The notes under the pieces: generated by a model | What the model was told of the DNA's origin: nothing | The model's input: only the letters and a program-made list of their open reading frames with translations | Databases searched by the model: none | Shown: positions 1-11,420 of the stretch, piece after piece | Numbering within the stretch: the first letter of the stretch is position 1 | Layout of the letters: every line of letters starts with the position of its first letter | Translations under genes and position numbers: made by a program | From: Heliocidaris tuberculata | Lineage: Eukaryota > Echinodermata > Echinoidea > Camarodonta > Echinometridae | Length of the DNA: 64,000 bases | Assembly (NCBI GenBank): GCA_025618425.1 | Contig: CM046844.1 | Span: 12,360,080 to 12,424,079, forward strand | Reading direction: 5' to 3'

Positions 1-145
1 CAATTGTGACCTACTGGGCAACTCTCCCGTTTGATGTACATGTAAATACTATCGATTTCCGGTTTTCTCCAGATTGTCTTTTCTCTTTGGGCAGGAATCA
101 AAATAAAGAAAAAAGTTCCTACCAAGTAACACAATTCAGCGAGTA
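1..145. repeat. Fragment of TTAA-type fold-back repeat
   Basis: The first bases (CAATTGTGACCTACTGGGCA, then AACTCTCCC and a GGTTTTCT block) match the middle of the fold-back element at 5038-5621 (near 5208-5300). The window therefore opens inside another copy of that family. No coding potential was seen. Confidence 0.55.
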
Positions 146-299
146 ATACAAAAAGAAGACCTGGGTTGTTCAGTGACTTCAATTTTAAAAGAAACTGTGA
201 TTTTTAAAAATTCTTTATATTGCACTTGGTTTCAATTTCAGCCAATGTGTTTGTGTACAAAAGTAAATCAGGCATGAAAATGATGAGTCTTTGTTAAAA

Positions 300-477
300 T
301 GCTGACAATGACAGATTTAATTAATTAATTTATTTATTTATCTATTTCTGATATTTATACAGGGTAGCACATTTTCACCAATAGTGGTGGTCTTCCATGA
401 GGCCCTGTTTGATAACAAAGATAACAAGTAACAATATAAATTAATTACAGCAACAAAACAAAATACATAAGTATATG

Positions 478-548
<71 letters not shown>

Positions 549-900
549 ATTCAGTGATTCGTTTTTTAAATGAGATGAAAGGACATCAAATACTTTTGAC
601 AACCCCTGAAAATATAATAATATTATGAAAGCTCATAAACAAAATAAAGAGACCATCTTGGATCAATAAAAATCCCCACTTGGGATACCAAAAATAAATA
701 TATTTACATAGAATATATTAAAAGATAGTAGGCCTATTGTTATTCAAACAATACACTTTGGACGATCATTATACAGCATAATAGTTGAGTATATACAGCA
801 TAACTACCAATGAAATCACCCGTAACTATAATAAGCGGTGTCATTCATTCAGTTCAAAAGTTTCATGTCATCAAAAAGTTTGTGAATAAACAAGTAAATT
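300..900. repeat. AT-rich non-coding stretch with (TA)n microsatellite
   Basis: ATTAATTAATTTATTTATTTATC occurs near 318-342, and a long (TA)n run at about 478-545. The rest is AT-rich without plausible exons. It may be the 3' untranslated tail of the adjacent minus-strand LINE, but no clear boundary is visible. Confidence 0.6.
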
Positions 901-944
901 TCATTGAGTAATGTATTTGAATCAATATACATGTAAGCGATATT

Positions 945-3620
945 CACTTAAACGTTTTCTGCAGATAGCAGAACTTTCAAGTTATGTTTGAAACTGTTCA
1001 ATGTTGGTGATTTCTTGACAGAACTTTCAAGTTGGTTCCATACTCTTAATTCCCGAAACCAAAGGACTGTGTTTGTACAGTATGTGTCCGTCCTAAATTT
1101 TGGTAAACACAAGGCATCTTTTTCAGCTTGTCTTGTATTGTAACCATGTAATAAACTAACATGACTTAAATCTCTCTTTAAGTATGTATGCACGTCCAAA
1201 CTGGAAACGTGTCTGAATAGGCATCCATCCTAGACGCGCGAACATGTCACTGGAAGAAACATCAAATCCTTCTCCCAACACTACATGGGCAGCTCGTTTT
1301 TGAACCTCTTGTAATTTAATTGTTTGTCTTTGAAATCGTCCAGACTAGACCGAGGAGCAATAATCAAATTGAGGTAGAACAATGGCATTATAAAGAAGTT
1401 TAAGAGATCGTGTAGGAACATAGCTTTTAGCACGCTTAAAGTGATTGATTAACTTTGTGAAAAATTGTAAAATCAGCTCAAATGCCAGTGAATTGTGTGC
1501 AGTCCTCTAACTACATATATAATTAAGGATATGTGAAAGTATGAGAGAAAATGGAACCCGTTTATTATCCTAAAAAAGAGAAAATCGCGATCAATCGCTA
1601 GCGCAAGTCGCTCGGCTTCTTCGCTGCGCTGCAGTCACAAAAACCCAAGCACCGGCGCTTGGCGATTTCAGAGCGGGTTTCCAGCCCGTACGGTATTCTG
1701 TGATAGAGCGAGGTATGCCAACCGTAAGAGTTCTTTAGGGTTCGGTGGTACTCTATCCTGACATCAATGTTCAATCGTAAATATCTTGATATATAAACGA
1801 CCGATCAGCTTATAAAACTCAGGCGATTCCTGTCTGAGCTAAAGGTTTGCAATTATGATTACAGCATTAGCTGGAACAGTGATTTTTTTTTTCAATCCTG
1901 GGCAAAGTTAATCAATGCCTTTAATCACACTCATATTTTTTTGCGTAGTTTTGATAATTTTTTCAACATGTTCAGTCCAACGTAACTCTTCGTCAATCAT
2001 AACACCCAGGCATTTTGCCACTTTTACTCTTTTCAAAATGCTTCCGTTTAGAGTGAGTGTGACAGAAAAATCATTTACACTATTAACGACCGATCTTGAT
2101 CCTATTAGCATGACGTTTGTCTTGTCAGCATTAAGGACTAAACAGTTTTTAGTTACCCATGCAAATATATTTTTCATACCTCTGGTTAATTTTTCTTCTA
2201 CTTCTTTAACGCTGCTTCCGTTGACTGTTAGAGTCGTGTCGTTGGCGTACATATCAACATTGCCAACATCAGTACATTTAGGCAAACTATTTATATATAA
2301 GGAAAACAGAAGTGGCCCTAAAATTGAACCTTGCGAGACTCCCATGACAACTTTTAAGGAACTAGATGTTGCCATTTTAAAACAAACCGACTGTTCTCGG
2401 TTGGACAAATATGATTTTAAACTACTGAACACTGTGATCAGAACATCCAATAGCCTTTAATTTACATAACAGAATATCATGATCGACTGTATCAAATGCT
2501 TTGCGCAGATCAATCAAAGCAACACCTGTTAGCTTATTGTTATCAATGTTGGAAGACCACTGATCTACAAGTTTCATTAGAGCTGTTGCAGTAGAGTGCA
2601 AAGGACGAAATCCAGACTGGTTAGGACATAATATCATTTTCGTCAAAAAAGTCAGAAAATTGTTTGTGAACTGCTTTTTCTAAGATTTTACTCACAATAC
2701 ATGTAGATAATACCGATATTGGCCTGTAATTACTTGGAGTGGACATATCACCAGTCTTGTATACTGGAATTACCCTTGCTTTTTTCCAGCCTCTTGGTAC
2801 ATGTCCTGTGGTAATAGATATATTGATAAGACATGTCAAAGAGTCCAAAATAATATATCTTGCCATTTTTAAAAGGCGACAACTTACTCCATCATCTCCT
2901 GTTGCCTTATCATAACTCATATTTTCAATTTCTCTTAAAACAAAGGCACTCGTCACTGGCTGTAAATCGAATTCACATTCAGTATTAGTGAATTCATTGT
3001 GGTCTAAGATTACTTCAGAATGCTTTGGGATACCATTTGTAATATTAATAGCGCATGTAATGAAATAGTCGTTAAAGCTCTGCGCAATGCACTTATTATC
3101 GAGAATCCTGGTCCCATTCACTTCTATGCTACATGGTAAGACCTGATAAGATTTAGGGATAATATGTTTGATACTCTTCCACATCTTTCTGCTATTTCCT
3201 TTACTATCATTTATTTGGGCATCGTGATATTTTCTTTTTTCCTTCCTCAAAAGATGATTCACCTTGTTCTTTAGTTCTTTGTACTTTTTCCATGATGAGT
3301 TATCAGCCCTGTTCAATGCAATATCATGGGCATGATCTCTTTTGTGGATCGCTTCAATAATCTCCTCATTAATCCAAGGGCATGCATTTTTGCGAATTCT
3401 TTTCTCGCAAAGCGGCATATGTTTATTAACAATATTCATAAAGAAAACAAGCCATGTTTCCCATGCGATGTCAATATCGTCTGTATTGAAGCATGTTCGC
3501 CATTGTACCCTTCGTAAGTCAGATAAAAAATCATCGACAATGAGGTTTTTAAAGGAGCAAAACTTAGTAGACTCGCCCTCAGTTAATGTTCGGATATCAT
3601 TATTGAAATCTCTCACAATG
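945..3620 (-). mobile_element. 5'-truncated, inactivated non-LTR retrotransposon (CR1/L2/Jockey group)
   Basis: Read on the minus strand, three broken frames make up a LINE reverse transcriptase. The linker upstream of RT is at about 3610-2900. RT blocks follow: SNYRPISVL (near 2730), NQSGFRPLHSTA (near 2600), DLRKAFDTVDH (near 2490) and SQGSILGPLLFSLYIN (near 2300). YANDT stands where YADD is expected (near 2245), and LNADKTNVMLIG lies near 2130. The C-terminal LHGYNTRQ block is at 1150-1120. No apurinic endonuclease domain is present, so the copy is truncated at its 5' end as LINEs usually are. It is dead: there are 1-nt frameshifts near 2635 and 2425, Trp-to-stop changes near 2430 and 1350, a D-to-N change in the catalytic YADD box, and a ~450-bp insertion at 1444-1916. 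The clade assignment rests on motif style only. Confidence 0.85.
1444..1916. mobile_element. Insertion in the LINE bounded by 14-bp perfect inverted repeats
   Basis: ATTGATTAACTTTG at 1444-1457 is the exact reverse complement of CAAAGTTAATCAAT at 1903-1916. LINE coding sequence stops at one edge (after ...VIKGID) and resumes at the other (HFKRAKSYVPT), so the intervening DNA is a later insertion. It has no coding potential and contains a GC-rich CGCTAGCGCAAGTCGCTCGG stretch. A target-site duplication cannot be assigned unambiguously. Confidence 0.55.
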
Positions 3621-4341
3621 TACAATGTTGTACAATATAACCAGCATTGTGCTGTGCTGTAATAAATAGTAATATTGTTATTATTTTCAGCTTTAATAGT
3701 CATACATGTATACACTGTAGTGACTGTACAAATACAGTTTTGTTCACAAGACCTCTTTCATGTATAATCATAAAAGTGAAATTTCCTTGCATCTCTCTAC
3801 CGGTGTACTGTCACCAGTCTTGAGCTTTCCAGAACTATATCCTTCTCTGCTCCCATGTATTTTTTTTTGTTTTGTTTTGTTTTTGTTTGAGCCAGAAGGG
3901 CATTAATACGGGTTAGATAATACGAGTTCAACACCTGTCTGACTCTCAGCAGAGAATGTGTTTAATTACAAGTGCAAAGTGTGACTAAATACCGAGTTTC
4001 ATATCAAACTCAATATACATGTACAGTATCTCAACAACATATTTGTAACTGTTACATTAAAAATATAGATTGCACCAGAGAGCGTCTGAGAACCATAGAG
4101 CTTCTAGGGCCCTCCAGCAGGTATTGGACCCCGGCTGCAAAGGACCTTGCGCTTCACACATCAGTATATTCCTTCCCAGTTGCAATTTTACATGTCGGAA
4201 TTTTTGTTTATGGACCACCCTGGGAACAGAATTCATATTATGAAAAAAGAACATTCATTTCTTCCTTACAAGATGTAATTCAGTTTCCTGGAGATGATTT
4301 TTGTAACATTTGAGTGGAATTACACGTAAATAAACCATTTA

Positions 4342-4548
4342 CTGTAAAAACAGAGATTTTCGCGTGCATGAAACTTTCGCAAATTTCCCGAGCGGTCAAG
4401 AATCGCGAAAGTTTCATGCCGCGAATTAGTCAAATCACAATTGAAACAACATAAAAATATTGAAATGCGCAAAAGATTCTTGCTGCAAAACTGGCTGTCA
4501 TTAACGATTCGCGAAAATTTTATGTCGCGAAAATTTCTGGTTTTACAG
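4342..4548. mobile_element. MITE with TIR CTGTAAAAxCAGAxATTTTCGCG
   Basis: The left end CTGTAAAAACAGAGATTTTC mirrors the right end, whose reverse complement begins CTGTAAAACCAGAAATTTTC. A second internal inverted pair (CATGAAACTTTCGC / GCGAAAGTTTCATG) sits at about 4367-4418. It is non-coding. A related element lies at 25826-26052. Confidence 0.7.
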
Positions 4549-5020
4549 AAACCACTTTCACAACCATGTTACAATGTAACAGGGCCTTTAAGATCAGAGT
4601 TTCTTTCACATGTTGTCCTCAATTACGATCAGAATTTCTCTCTAATGTGAATCCCACTGTCCCTTCTTCCTGTGAATTTATCTGCTCTCAATAACCCTTG
4701 GATGCCTCAGAGAGAAGTCAATTGTCTGTGGTGCTTATTACGACTGTGTATTGACGCAACACTTCAGCTACCCAATAAACCCACACATACATGTGTACAT
4801 GTAAATGTACGTTCTCACTTGAAGAGTATTTTAAGGCCTAGGAGCGGGTAGGCCCCCTACCCGCTTCCTTTTTCAGCCCACCTCTTTTTCAAATATTTGA
4901 TATTCATCATTCATGTAAAATTAGGAAGGATCTGAGGAGATCTAAACAATACTTAACAAAACATACATGTATAATCTTAACTTGGTTTCAGCCTCTATGG
5001 TGCACGGGACATATCAATTA

Positions 5021-6015
5021 TTAACCCTTGGGCTTAAAGGGCAATCCAACCTTGATAATAAGATGATTTGTGTGAAAGCAGAAAAATAAGGAAAACAGGA
5101 TGGTGAAAGTTTGAAAGAAATCGGACAAGGACTAAGAAAGTTATGGATGTTTGAAAAATGAGATCACTACATCTATGCGAATCTCAAATTGGCAATTTGG
5201 TGAGTCAATTGTGACATTTTTGTGGACAACTCTCCCATTTGTCGTACACAAAAATATCATTAATTTGCGGTTTTCTTCGAGGCACTTGTACCCTCGGGGC
5301 AGTACTCAAAATATATTGGAGATAGCTTATTGTTATAGGTCCTCATGAACGAAAAGATCCTACTGAGTAATGCATTTTGAAAAAAAGTGACATTTTAGTC
5401 ATTTTGTGTGTTAGAACGAATGGGGGAGTTGTCCACAGCTACATCACAGTGACATTACCTATTCGGCCAATTTGAAATTCCCATATGCATAGTGATTACA
5501 ACTTTCAAAAATGCATAACTTTCTTATCATTTGTCCGATTTCGTTCAAACTTTCACCAATCTGCTTCTCTGATTTTTCCTCTTTCTTTCAAAGCAACTTG
5601 CTATAAAGGTTGGATTTCCCTTTAACTGATCACATTTTGTTCTTCAAATTGGCAACAACAATATTTTTCTTTTAGTGCTACAATGTTTTAATAAAGTGTA
5701 ATGTCTTTGAAAACAATATATATGGTTAGGAATTTTGTCAAAGGGTTGAAAAAATTGCCAATTTTGATAAAAAACAAACAAACAATGATTTTGAACCTCT
5801 CAATGTGTTGCCAATTTAAGGATTTTAAAGCTTATTCTCGTTTTTAAAATTCCTGGCATCAAACGCAATATGGTCATGCAACAACAATGGACAGTGTATG
5901 TGCAGAAATTTTTGCTCTTTCTACTCATGCATCTGGTACATGTATACTTTTAGAGCTCTGAATCAAAAGTTATTGAGCCAAACCACAAAATGTGGTCAAT
6001 CGTCTCAAAAGGGTT
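5021..6015. repeat. TTAACCC...GGGTTA repeat interrupted by a fold-back element
   Basis: The body is homologous to 6814-7250 and 39102-39517 (GATCACATTTTGTTCTTCAA, TTGGCAACAAxAATATTTTTC, CCTCTCAATGTGTTGCCAAT). It runs from TTAACCC to GGGTTA. In this copy a 584-bp element is inserted near its left end. A 15-bp direct repeat GTGCACGGGACATAT flanks the composite (5000-5014 and 6019-6033). Confidence 0.65.
5038..5621. mobile_element. TTAA-flanked fold-back element (long inverted arms)
   Basis: The ends are AGGGCAATCCAACCTT and, inverted, AGGGAAATCCAACCTT. The arms extend roughly 200 bp and include the antiparallel blocks GAAAGTTTGAAAGAAATCGG / CCGATTTCGTTCAAACTTTC. TTAA flanks both sides (5034-5037, 5622-5625). 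The uninterrupted sister repeat at 6835-6850 has a single TTAA at this spot, which supports a TTAA target-site duplication of the kind made by piggyBac-type transposases. It has no ORF, so it is non-autonomous. Confidence 0.75.
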
Positions 6016-6235
6016 ATAGTGCACGGGACATATGAACAATATTAAGAAAACGTGGATCGAAATTGACTGTTTGAGTGCGTGTAAAATATCATATTACATG
6101 AAATCCAATCCTCCCTATACAGGTATGTATTTGAAAATCCAGATAAAATCTAAGAATGAATCTTACTTGGCCTAGAGTATGATTTTGATACCATCATTTT
6201 TGCATGGTTTGTGTCCTCATGGGAAGGACAACAGG

Positions 6236-6350
6236 GGAGCGTTTCATCAAGTGTTTTGTCAGTGATTTTTACTGACAAAATGCAAGGATTTCAGTAGCTT
6301 TTAACAGTTGTCAGTAAAAATCACTGACAAAACACTTGATGAAACGCTCT
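6236..6350. mobile_element. 115-bp palindromic MITE, TIR GAGCGTTTCATCAAG
   Basis: GGAGCGTTTCATCAAGTG at the left mirrors CACTTGATGAAACGCTCT at the right, with about 45 bp of near-perfect pairing that includes GTCAGTGATTTTTACTGACA. The flanks are ACAGG on both sides (6231-6235, 6351-6355), a likely 5-bp target-site duplication. Same family as 37381-37522. Confidence 0.75.
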
Positions 6351-6813
6351 ACAGGATAGTGACCAAATGCTCATCATACATGTAAGATGCAATTTAATGC
6401 AGACGTTAGGCCACATGAAATTGATTCCTAGTTTCTCATTCTTCTGTTTTTGTGTTTTTATGCCCAAATCCTTTTTGATAATTTGATATTTTTAAAAATT
6501 CAACATGAAAATAAAGAAAAATCTGAGAGAAGTCATATAGACAATAAAACACTTTTAAAAAGAATTATATTTGTGCAATTTCAACTTACATCTTCTGCAC
6601 AGTACTTGGACACATCAAGAAAATGTACATGTATGTATGTACATTGTTATCGAGACCATAGGATTAATTTGGGGCAGAAATATAAATATTAATCATCATA
6701 GAACTCCTCATTTTTGAAAGATACGAACAAGAAACTAGGATTCAATTTTACTTGGCCAAATGTACATGTACACCATAAGGTACATGTACATGTATATACC
6801 AGGTTTCCATGGT

Positions 6814-7250
6814 TTAACCCTTCAGGACAGGAATTATTTAGGGGTTAAATTGATCACATTTTGTTCTTCAAATTGGCAACAATAATATTTTTCTTTCAGT
6901 GCATCATGGTTTTAATAAAGCGTAATTTTTTTGGAAAAAATATACTTGGTTAGGAGTTTTGTCCAAAAGTTGAAATAATTGCCAATTTTGAAAAAAAAAA
7001 TGATTTTGAACCTCTCAATGTGTTGCCAATTTAAAGATTTTAAAGCTTATCCTCGTTTTAAAAAAAAGCTTATTCTCTTTTTAAAAATTTCTGGCATCAA
7101 ACGCAATATGGTCATGAAACAGAAATGGACATAGTGTATGAAGAAATCTATCCACTTTCTGCTCATGCATCTGGTATATTTTTTAGAGCCCTGAATAAAA
7201 AATTAATGAGCCAAACCACAAAATGTAGTCAATTGTCTCGAAAGGGTTAA
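6814..7250. repeat. TTAACCC...GGGTTAA dispersed repeat, copy 2
   Basis: It is collinear with 39102-39517 and with the interrupted copy at 5021-6015. It starts TTAACCCTTCAGGACAGGAA and ends TCTCGAAAGGGTTAA, giving short inverted termini TTAACCCTT. It is AT-rich and has no ORF. Confidence 0.7.
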
Positions 7251-7466
7251 GCCCCAACGAGTACAAGAACAACATGTTACTTGGGTGGCAAAACATTGTA
7301 TAACTACAAAAGTTTTCTCAGCATTTATTTCATATTTTTATACAACCTAAAACGTTATCAGGAATGAAAGAAAAATCTATTCACGCATTTAAACACATCA
7401 CACAATAACATGTACACATAAGTAAGCATACATTCATTGTGTAGGTAATTCAGAAGAGACACTTTA

Positions 7467-9872
7467 GGCCCGTCTTCATCAGCCCGAGTTTCCAAAATAG
7501 CCCGCTAATTCTGATCCGGGAAACTAACCCGATCAGAACTAGCTCGAGCTAGTTTGTAATGAAGACGCAATTAGCTGGCTATTTCGTGGGTTTCTAGCTC
7601 GAGCTAGAAGCCTAAGTCAACTCAGGTTTTTTTGTGAAATAGCAAGCTATTTGGCGAATTCGCAGGTGAAGACGCACTCGGGTTTGGACTCGGGTTAATT
7701 TATTCGTGACACCAATCCTAGAAACGTTATTTTCCTTATGTATTTCTTGATTTTCTTCTGTCTTTCCACCTTTTCTTTATGTATTTCTTTGTTTTTCCTT
7801 CTTTCTTTTTTCTCCTTATGTATTTCTTTGTTTTCCCCATTTTTTATTCTTCTTTCTATTCTTATGTATTTCTTTGTTCTTCTTGCTATCCTATTTTCTT
7901 TATATATTTCTTGTTTTTCTTCTCTCTTTTTGTATTTTCCTATGTATTTCTTTGTTTTTCCCATTTTCTGTTCTTCGATCTTGCTATCCTCTTTTCTTTG
8001 TTTATGTATTTCTTTGTTCTTTTTGTCCTCTTCTCTTTATATTTCCTTATTTATTTCTTTATCTTTCTGTTCTTTCTTTTTCCTCATGTATTTCTTTGTT
8101 TCTTATGTATTAATTTGTTTTCCCTTCTCTCTTTTTTCTCCTTATATATTTCTTTGTTTTCCCCATTATTTATTTCTTTTTTTTCTATTCTGATGTATTT
8201 CTTTGTTCTTCTTTCTGTCCTCTTCTCTTCATATGTATTTCTTTATTTTTCTTTCTATTTTATTTTTTCCTTATGTATTTCTTTGTTTTCCTTCTTTCTT
8301 TTTTCTCCTTATGTATTTCTTTGTTTTCCCCATTTTTTATTCTTCTTTCTATTCTTATGTATTTCTTTGTTCTTCTTGCTATCCTATTTTCTTTATATAT
8401 TTCTTGTTTTTCTTCTCTCTTTTTGTATTTTCCTATGTATTTCTTTGTTTTTCCCATTTTCTGTTCTTCGATCTTGCTATCCTCTTTTCTTTGTTTATGT
8501 ATTTCTTTGTTCTTTTTGTCCTCTTCTCTTTATATTTCCTTATTTATTTCTTTATCTTTCTGTTCTTTCTTTTTCCTCATGTATTTCTTTGTTTCTTATG
8601 TATTACTTTGTTTTCCCTTCTCTCTTTTTTCTCCTTATATATTTCTTTGTTTTCCCCATTATTTATTTCTTTTTTTTCTATTCTGATGTATTTCTTTGTT
8701 CTTCTTTCTGTCCTCTTCTCTTCATATGTATTTCTTTATTTTTCTTTCTATTTTATTTTTTTCCTTATGTATTTCTTTCCTTATGTATTTCTTTGTTTTC
8801 CCAATTTTTTATTCTTCTTTCATTTCTTATGTATTTCTTTGTTCTTCTTATTATCCTCTTTTCTTTATGATTCTTTATGTGTTTCTTTGTTTTCTTCTAA
8901 CTTTTATCCTTTCCTTTTGTATTTCTTTGTTTTCCTGTTGTCTACTCTTATATCTATTCATATGTATTTCTTTGTTCTTCTTTTTTACTCTCTTCCCTTT
9001 ATATTTCTTTGTTTTCCTTTTCTCTTTTTATCTTCTCCTTATGTATTTCTTTGTTTCCCCACTTTCTGTTCTTCGACCTTGCTATCCTCTTTTCTTTCTT
9101 TGTTTATGTATTTCTTTGTTCTTTCTGTCCTCTTCTCTTTATATTTCCTTATGTACATGTATTTCTTTGTTTTTCTTTCTATTTTATCTGTTTCCTTATG
9201 TATTTCTTTGTTTTTCTTTCTATTTTATCTGTTTCCTTATGTATTTCTTTGTTTTTCTTTCTATTTTATCTGTTTCCTTATGTATTTCTTTGTTTTTCTT
9301 TCTATTTTATGTTTCCTCATGTATCTCTTTGTTTCTTATGTATTACTTTGTTTTTTCTTCTTTCTTTTTTCTCCTTATGTATTTCTTTGTTTTTCCCATT
9401 ATCTATTCTTCTTTCTATTCTTATGTATTTCTTTGTTCCTCTTTCTATCCATTTTTCTTCATATTTCCTTATATATTTCTTTGTTTTTCTATTTAATTTT
9501 TTCCTTATGAATTTCTTTGTTTCTTATGTATTACCTTCTCTCATTTTGCTCCTTATATATTTCTTTGTTTTCCCATTTAACTATTCTTATTTCTATTCTT
9601 ATGTATTTCTTTGTTTTTCCTTCTCTCTTTTTATCTTTTCGTTATGTATTTCTTTGCTCTTTTCTCTTCATTTATCCTATATATTTTTTTTAATTTTCCA
9701 TCTTCGAAGTGCGCATGTTCTGAAGCTCGAGTTTATTCAAAGAACGAGCGGGAATCGCTCAACTCGGGCTGATGGAGACGGGGTTTTTCAAACTCGGACT
9801 TTTTCCTCGAGAAGCGCTGATCGGGCTAGAATCTCGAGCTTGAGCAAACTCGGGCTGATGGAGACGCACCTT
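7467..9872. mobile_element. Inverted-repeat-bounded element carrying a pyrimidine satellite
   Basis: The left terminus CGTCTTCATCAGCCCGAGTTT (from 7471) is mirrored at the right by AAACTCGGGCTGATGGAGACG (ending about 9866). A second inward AACTCGGGCTGATGGAGACG lies at about 9760-9780. The left arm also holds two perfect 18-bp palindromes, AACTAGCTCGAGCTAGTT (near 7537) and TTCTAGCTCGAGCTAGAA (near 7590). Everything between about 7735 and 9690 is a T/C-rich tandem repeat. No transposase is visible. That this is a transposable element is an inference from the inverted ends. Confidence 0.55.
7735..9690. repeat. Pyrimidine-rich minisatellite, unit TTATGTATTTCTTTGTTTTC
   Basis: The motif TATGTATTTCTTTGTT recurs dozens of times with variable T/C spacers. 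There is higher-order structure: a unit of about 493 bp is duplicated nearly exactly (about 7775-8267 and 8268-8762). A four-fold run with a 41-bp period (GTATTTCTTTGTTTTTCTTT...) lies at 9160-9310. Nearly all purines are A or G of the ATG core, so the strand asymmetry is extreme. Long Phe/Leu/Tyr frames across it are artefacts of the repeat. Confidence 0.9.
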
Positions 9873-10489
9873 TTGTGGTTATGTTCTACTGTCTTTTTGA
9901 AGATAAGAAATTTAATCTTCGACCCTGATAACCTCCTTGAACAACGTGGTACTAGTATACATGTAGCTCTCATGGTGTCAAAAGAGTTTGTAAACATTTG
10001 TGTCTGTACTTGTATGTAAACATACATGTAGTGTTGGTTCTCTGCAGTGGGTCATGGACTAGCCTACAGTACTATAGCTCTGTCATCGACAAACCTTTGT
10101 CGACAGAGATTCTGATATTCGCGACATAATCATGATAATATTTACCTGTGAATTCCATATTAAATATCAAATGGAATAAAGTCAACATTTGTCCAGATTC
10201 CACATTTAAATGTTTGTAATTTTTGTAATACATGTACTCCCTTTTAGCTGTTTCAGTGTTTCTAGATTATTTTTATGCCTCATTTCACTGCCGTGTGTTG
10301 TTGTGGTAGGCTCCCTGCAGCAGGGTAATTTGTTCTTGCACACAAGATTTGCCGATCGCATCTTGTCAACAACTTTTGGCATCGGTAAAAAAAAATCGAC
10401 CTGCCACTTTGAAAAAAAAATTGAATTCACTAACAGTACTAGCCTACGATTTTATCACATACACTCAGAGTTGGCGTGATTTAAATCAA

Positions 10490-10860
10490 CTTAATTTATT
10501 TTCCTTGATTTTCTTTTTAAATCAACAATAAAAATCAAAAACAAAGAAATACTGAAGAAATTTTGTTGTTGACTTGATGCGAAAATAATCATTGTTTGAT
10601 TTTTAAAAATTTTTGGCTAACAAACTCATCCAAGTAAGAGTTTTTGTATTCCAAATAATGTCTCATATTAGATCTAACAAAATAATCTGCTTCTTTTCTA
10701 TGAGAGCAACATTTACATGTAGGGCTATAAATGTAAAAAATCAAATAAATTGGTACAGTAAATGTAAAAAAATCAAATAAATTGATTTAAATCAAATAAA
10801 TCTCATTACCCCCCCCCAAAAAAAAAAAAAATCAAACAATTAATGATTTGTTTCCAACCC
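10490..10860. repeat. AT-rich dispersed repeat (GATTTAAATCAAC family)
   Basis: Blocks such as AACAAAGAAATACTGAAGAA, ATCCAAGTAAG, ATATTAGATCTA and AATAATCTGxTTCTTTTCTA recur in the same order at about 59195-59420. No coding potential was seen. The stretch 9872-10490 before it holds nothing I recognise. Confidence 0.6.
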
Positions 10861-11065
10861 TGTACACATATACATACATGTACCATATGTATGACATCGC
10901 TTAAGCTTTGAAAATATTAGCTATAAAATATAGATAAGTCTCTGGGACAAGTATAAATACTCCATTCCATGGGTTACCTTATGGCTAAACTACCACCACA
11001 TACTTGTCTCCCAACATGGTTTCTTTATGACATTTAGTTAAACTGCATGTTTGATAGGTTTTAAT

Positions 11066-11233
11066 TGTTTATTTTATGTCTGCTAAGAAAGGTATGCTTG
11101 TGTTAAGAAACCAGGAGACCGATGGCTTTAAGTCCTCTCCGAGGGACTTGGTAGTAAGGATTTACTCCTTACCAAAGGGCCTCCCAGATACATGTACAAG
11201 ACCACTGCTCTACCACTGAGCCATCGCACCTCC
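11066..11233 (-). repeat. tRNA-derived SINE, minus strand
   Basis: On the minus strand it starts GGAGGTGCGATGGCTCAGTGG (A-box TGGCTCAGTGG) and continues TAGAGCAGTGGTCTTG. It then has a body with CTTTGGTAAGG and GAGAGGACTTAAAGCCATC, and ends TTTCTTAGCAGACATAAAATAAAC. It is the same family as 53981-54190 and 54929-55079. The B-box region is altered here by an ACATGTAT-type stretch. Confidence 0.75.
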
Positions 11234-11420
11234 ACTAGGTGTAGGTATCTATATGTAGTGTTTACATCCCAATTGCAAGGTCATGATTAAATGTGTTTCT
11301 TTATACAACAAAACTGTCAATGTGTTATAAAAGGATGCATTGTTTATTAATAATAGATGGAATTTGAACTTGAAGGCTGTTGCTAGAGGTCTGCCTACAT
11401 GGTGTATTTTCAATACTTAC

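Noticed and set aside
1915..2460. 181-codon plus-strand frame
   Set aside because: It is antisense to the LINE reverse transcriptase, which has unmistakable RT motifs on the minus strand.
7738..10019. Several long overlapping frames (up to 435 codons) rich in Phe, Leu, Tyr and Ser on the plus strand, and Lys/Glu frames on the minus strand
   Set aside because: They follow the tandem repeat TATGTATTTCTTTGTT in different frames and contain no domain. The absence of stops is a consequence of pyrimidine-rich composition, and the frames run into unrelated flanking DNA.
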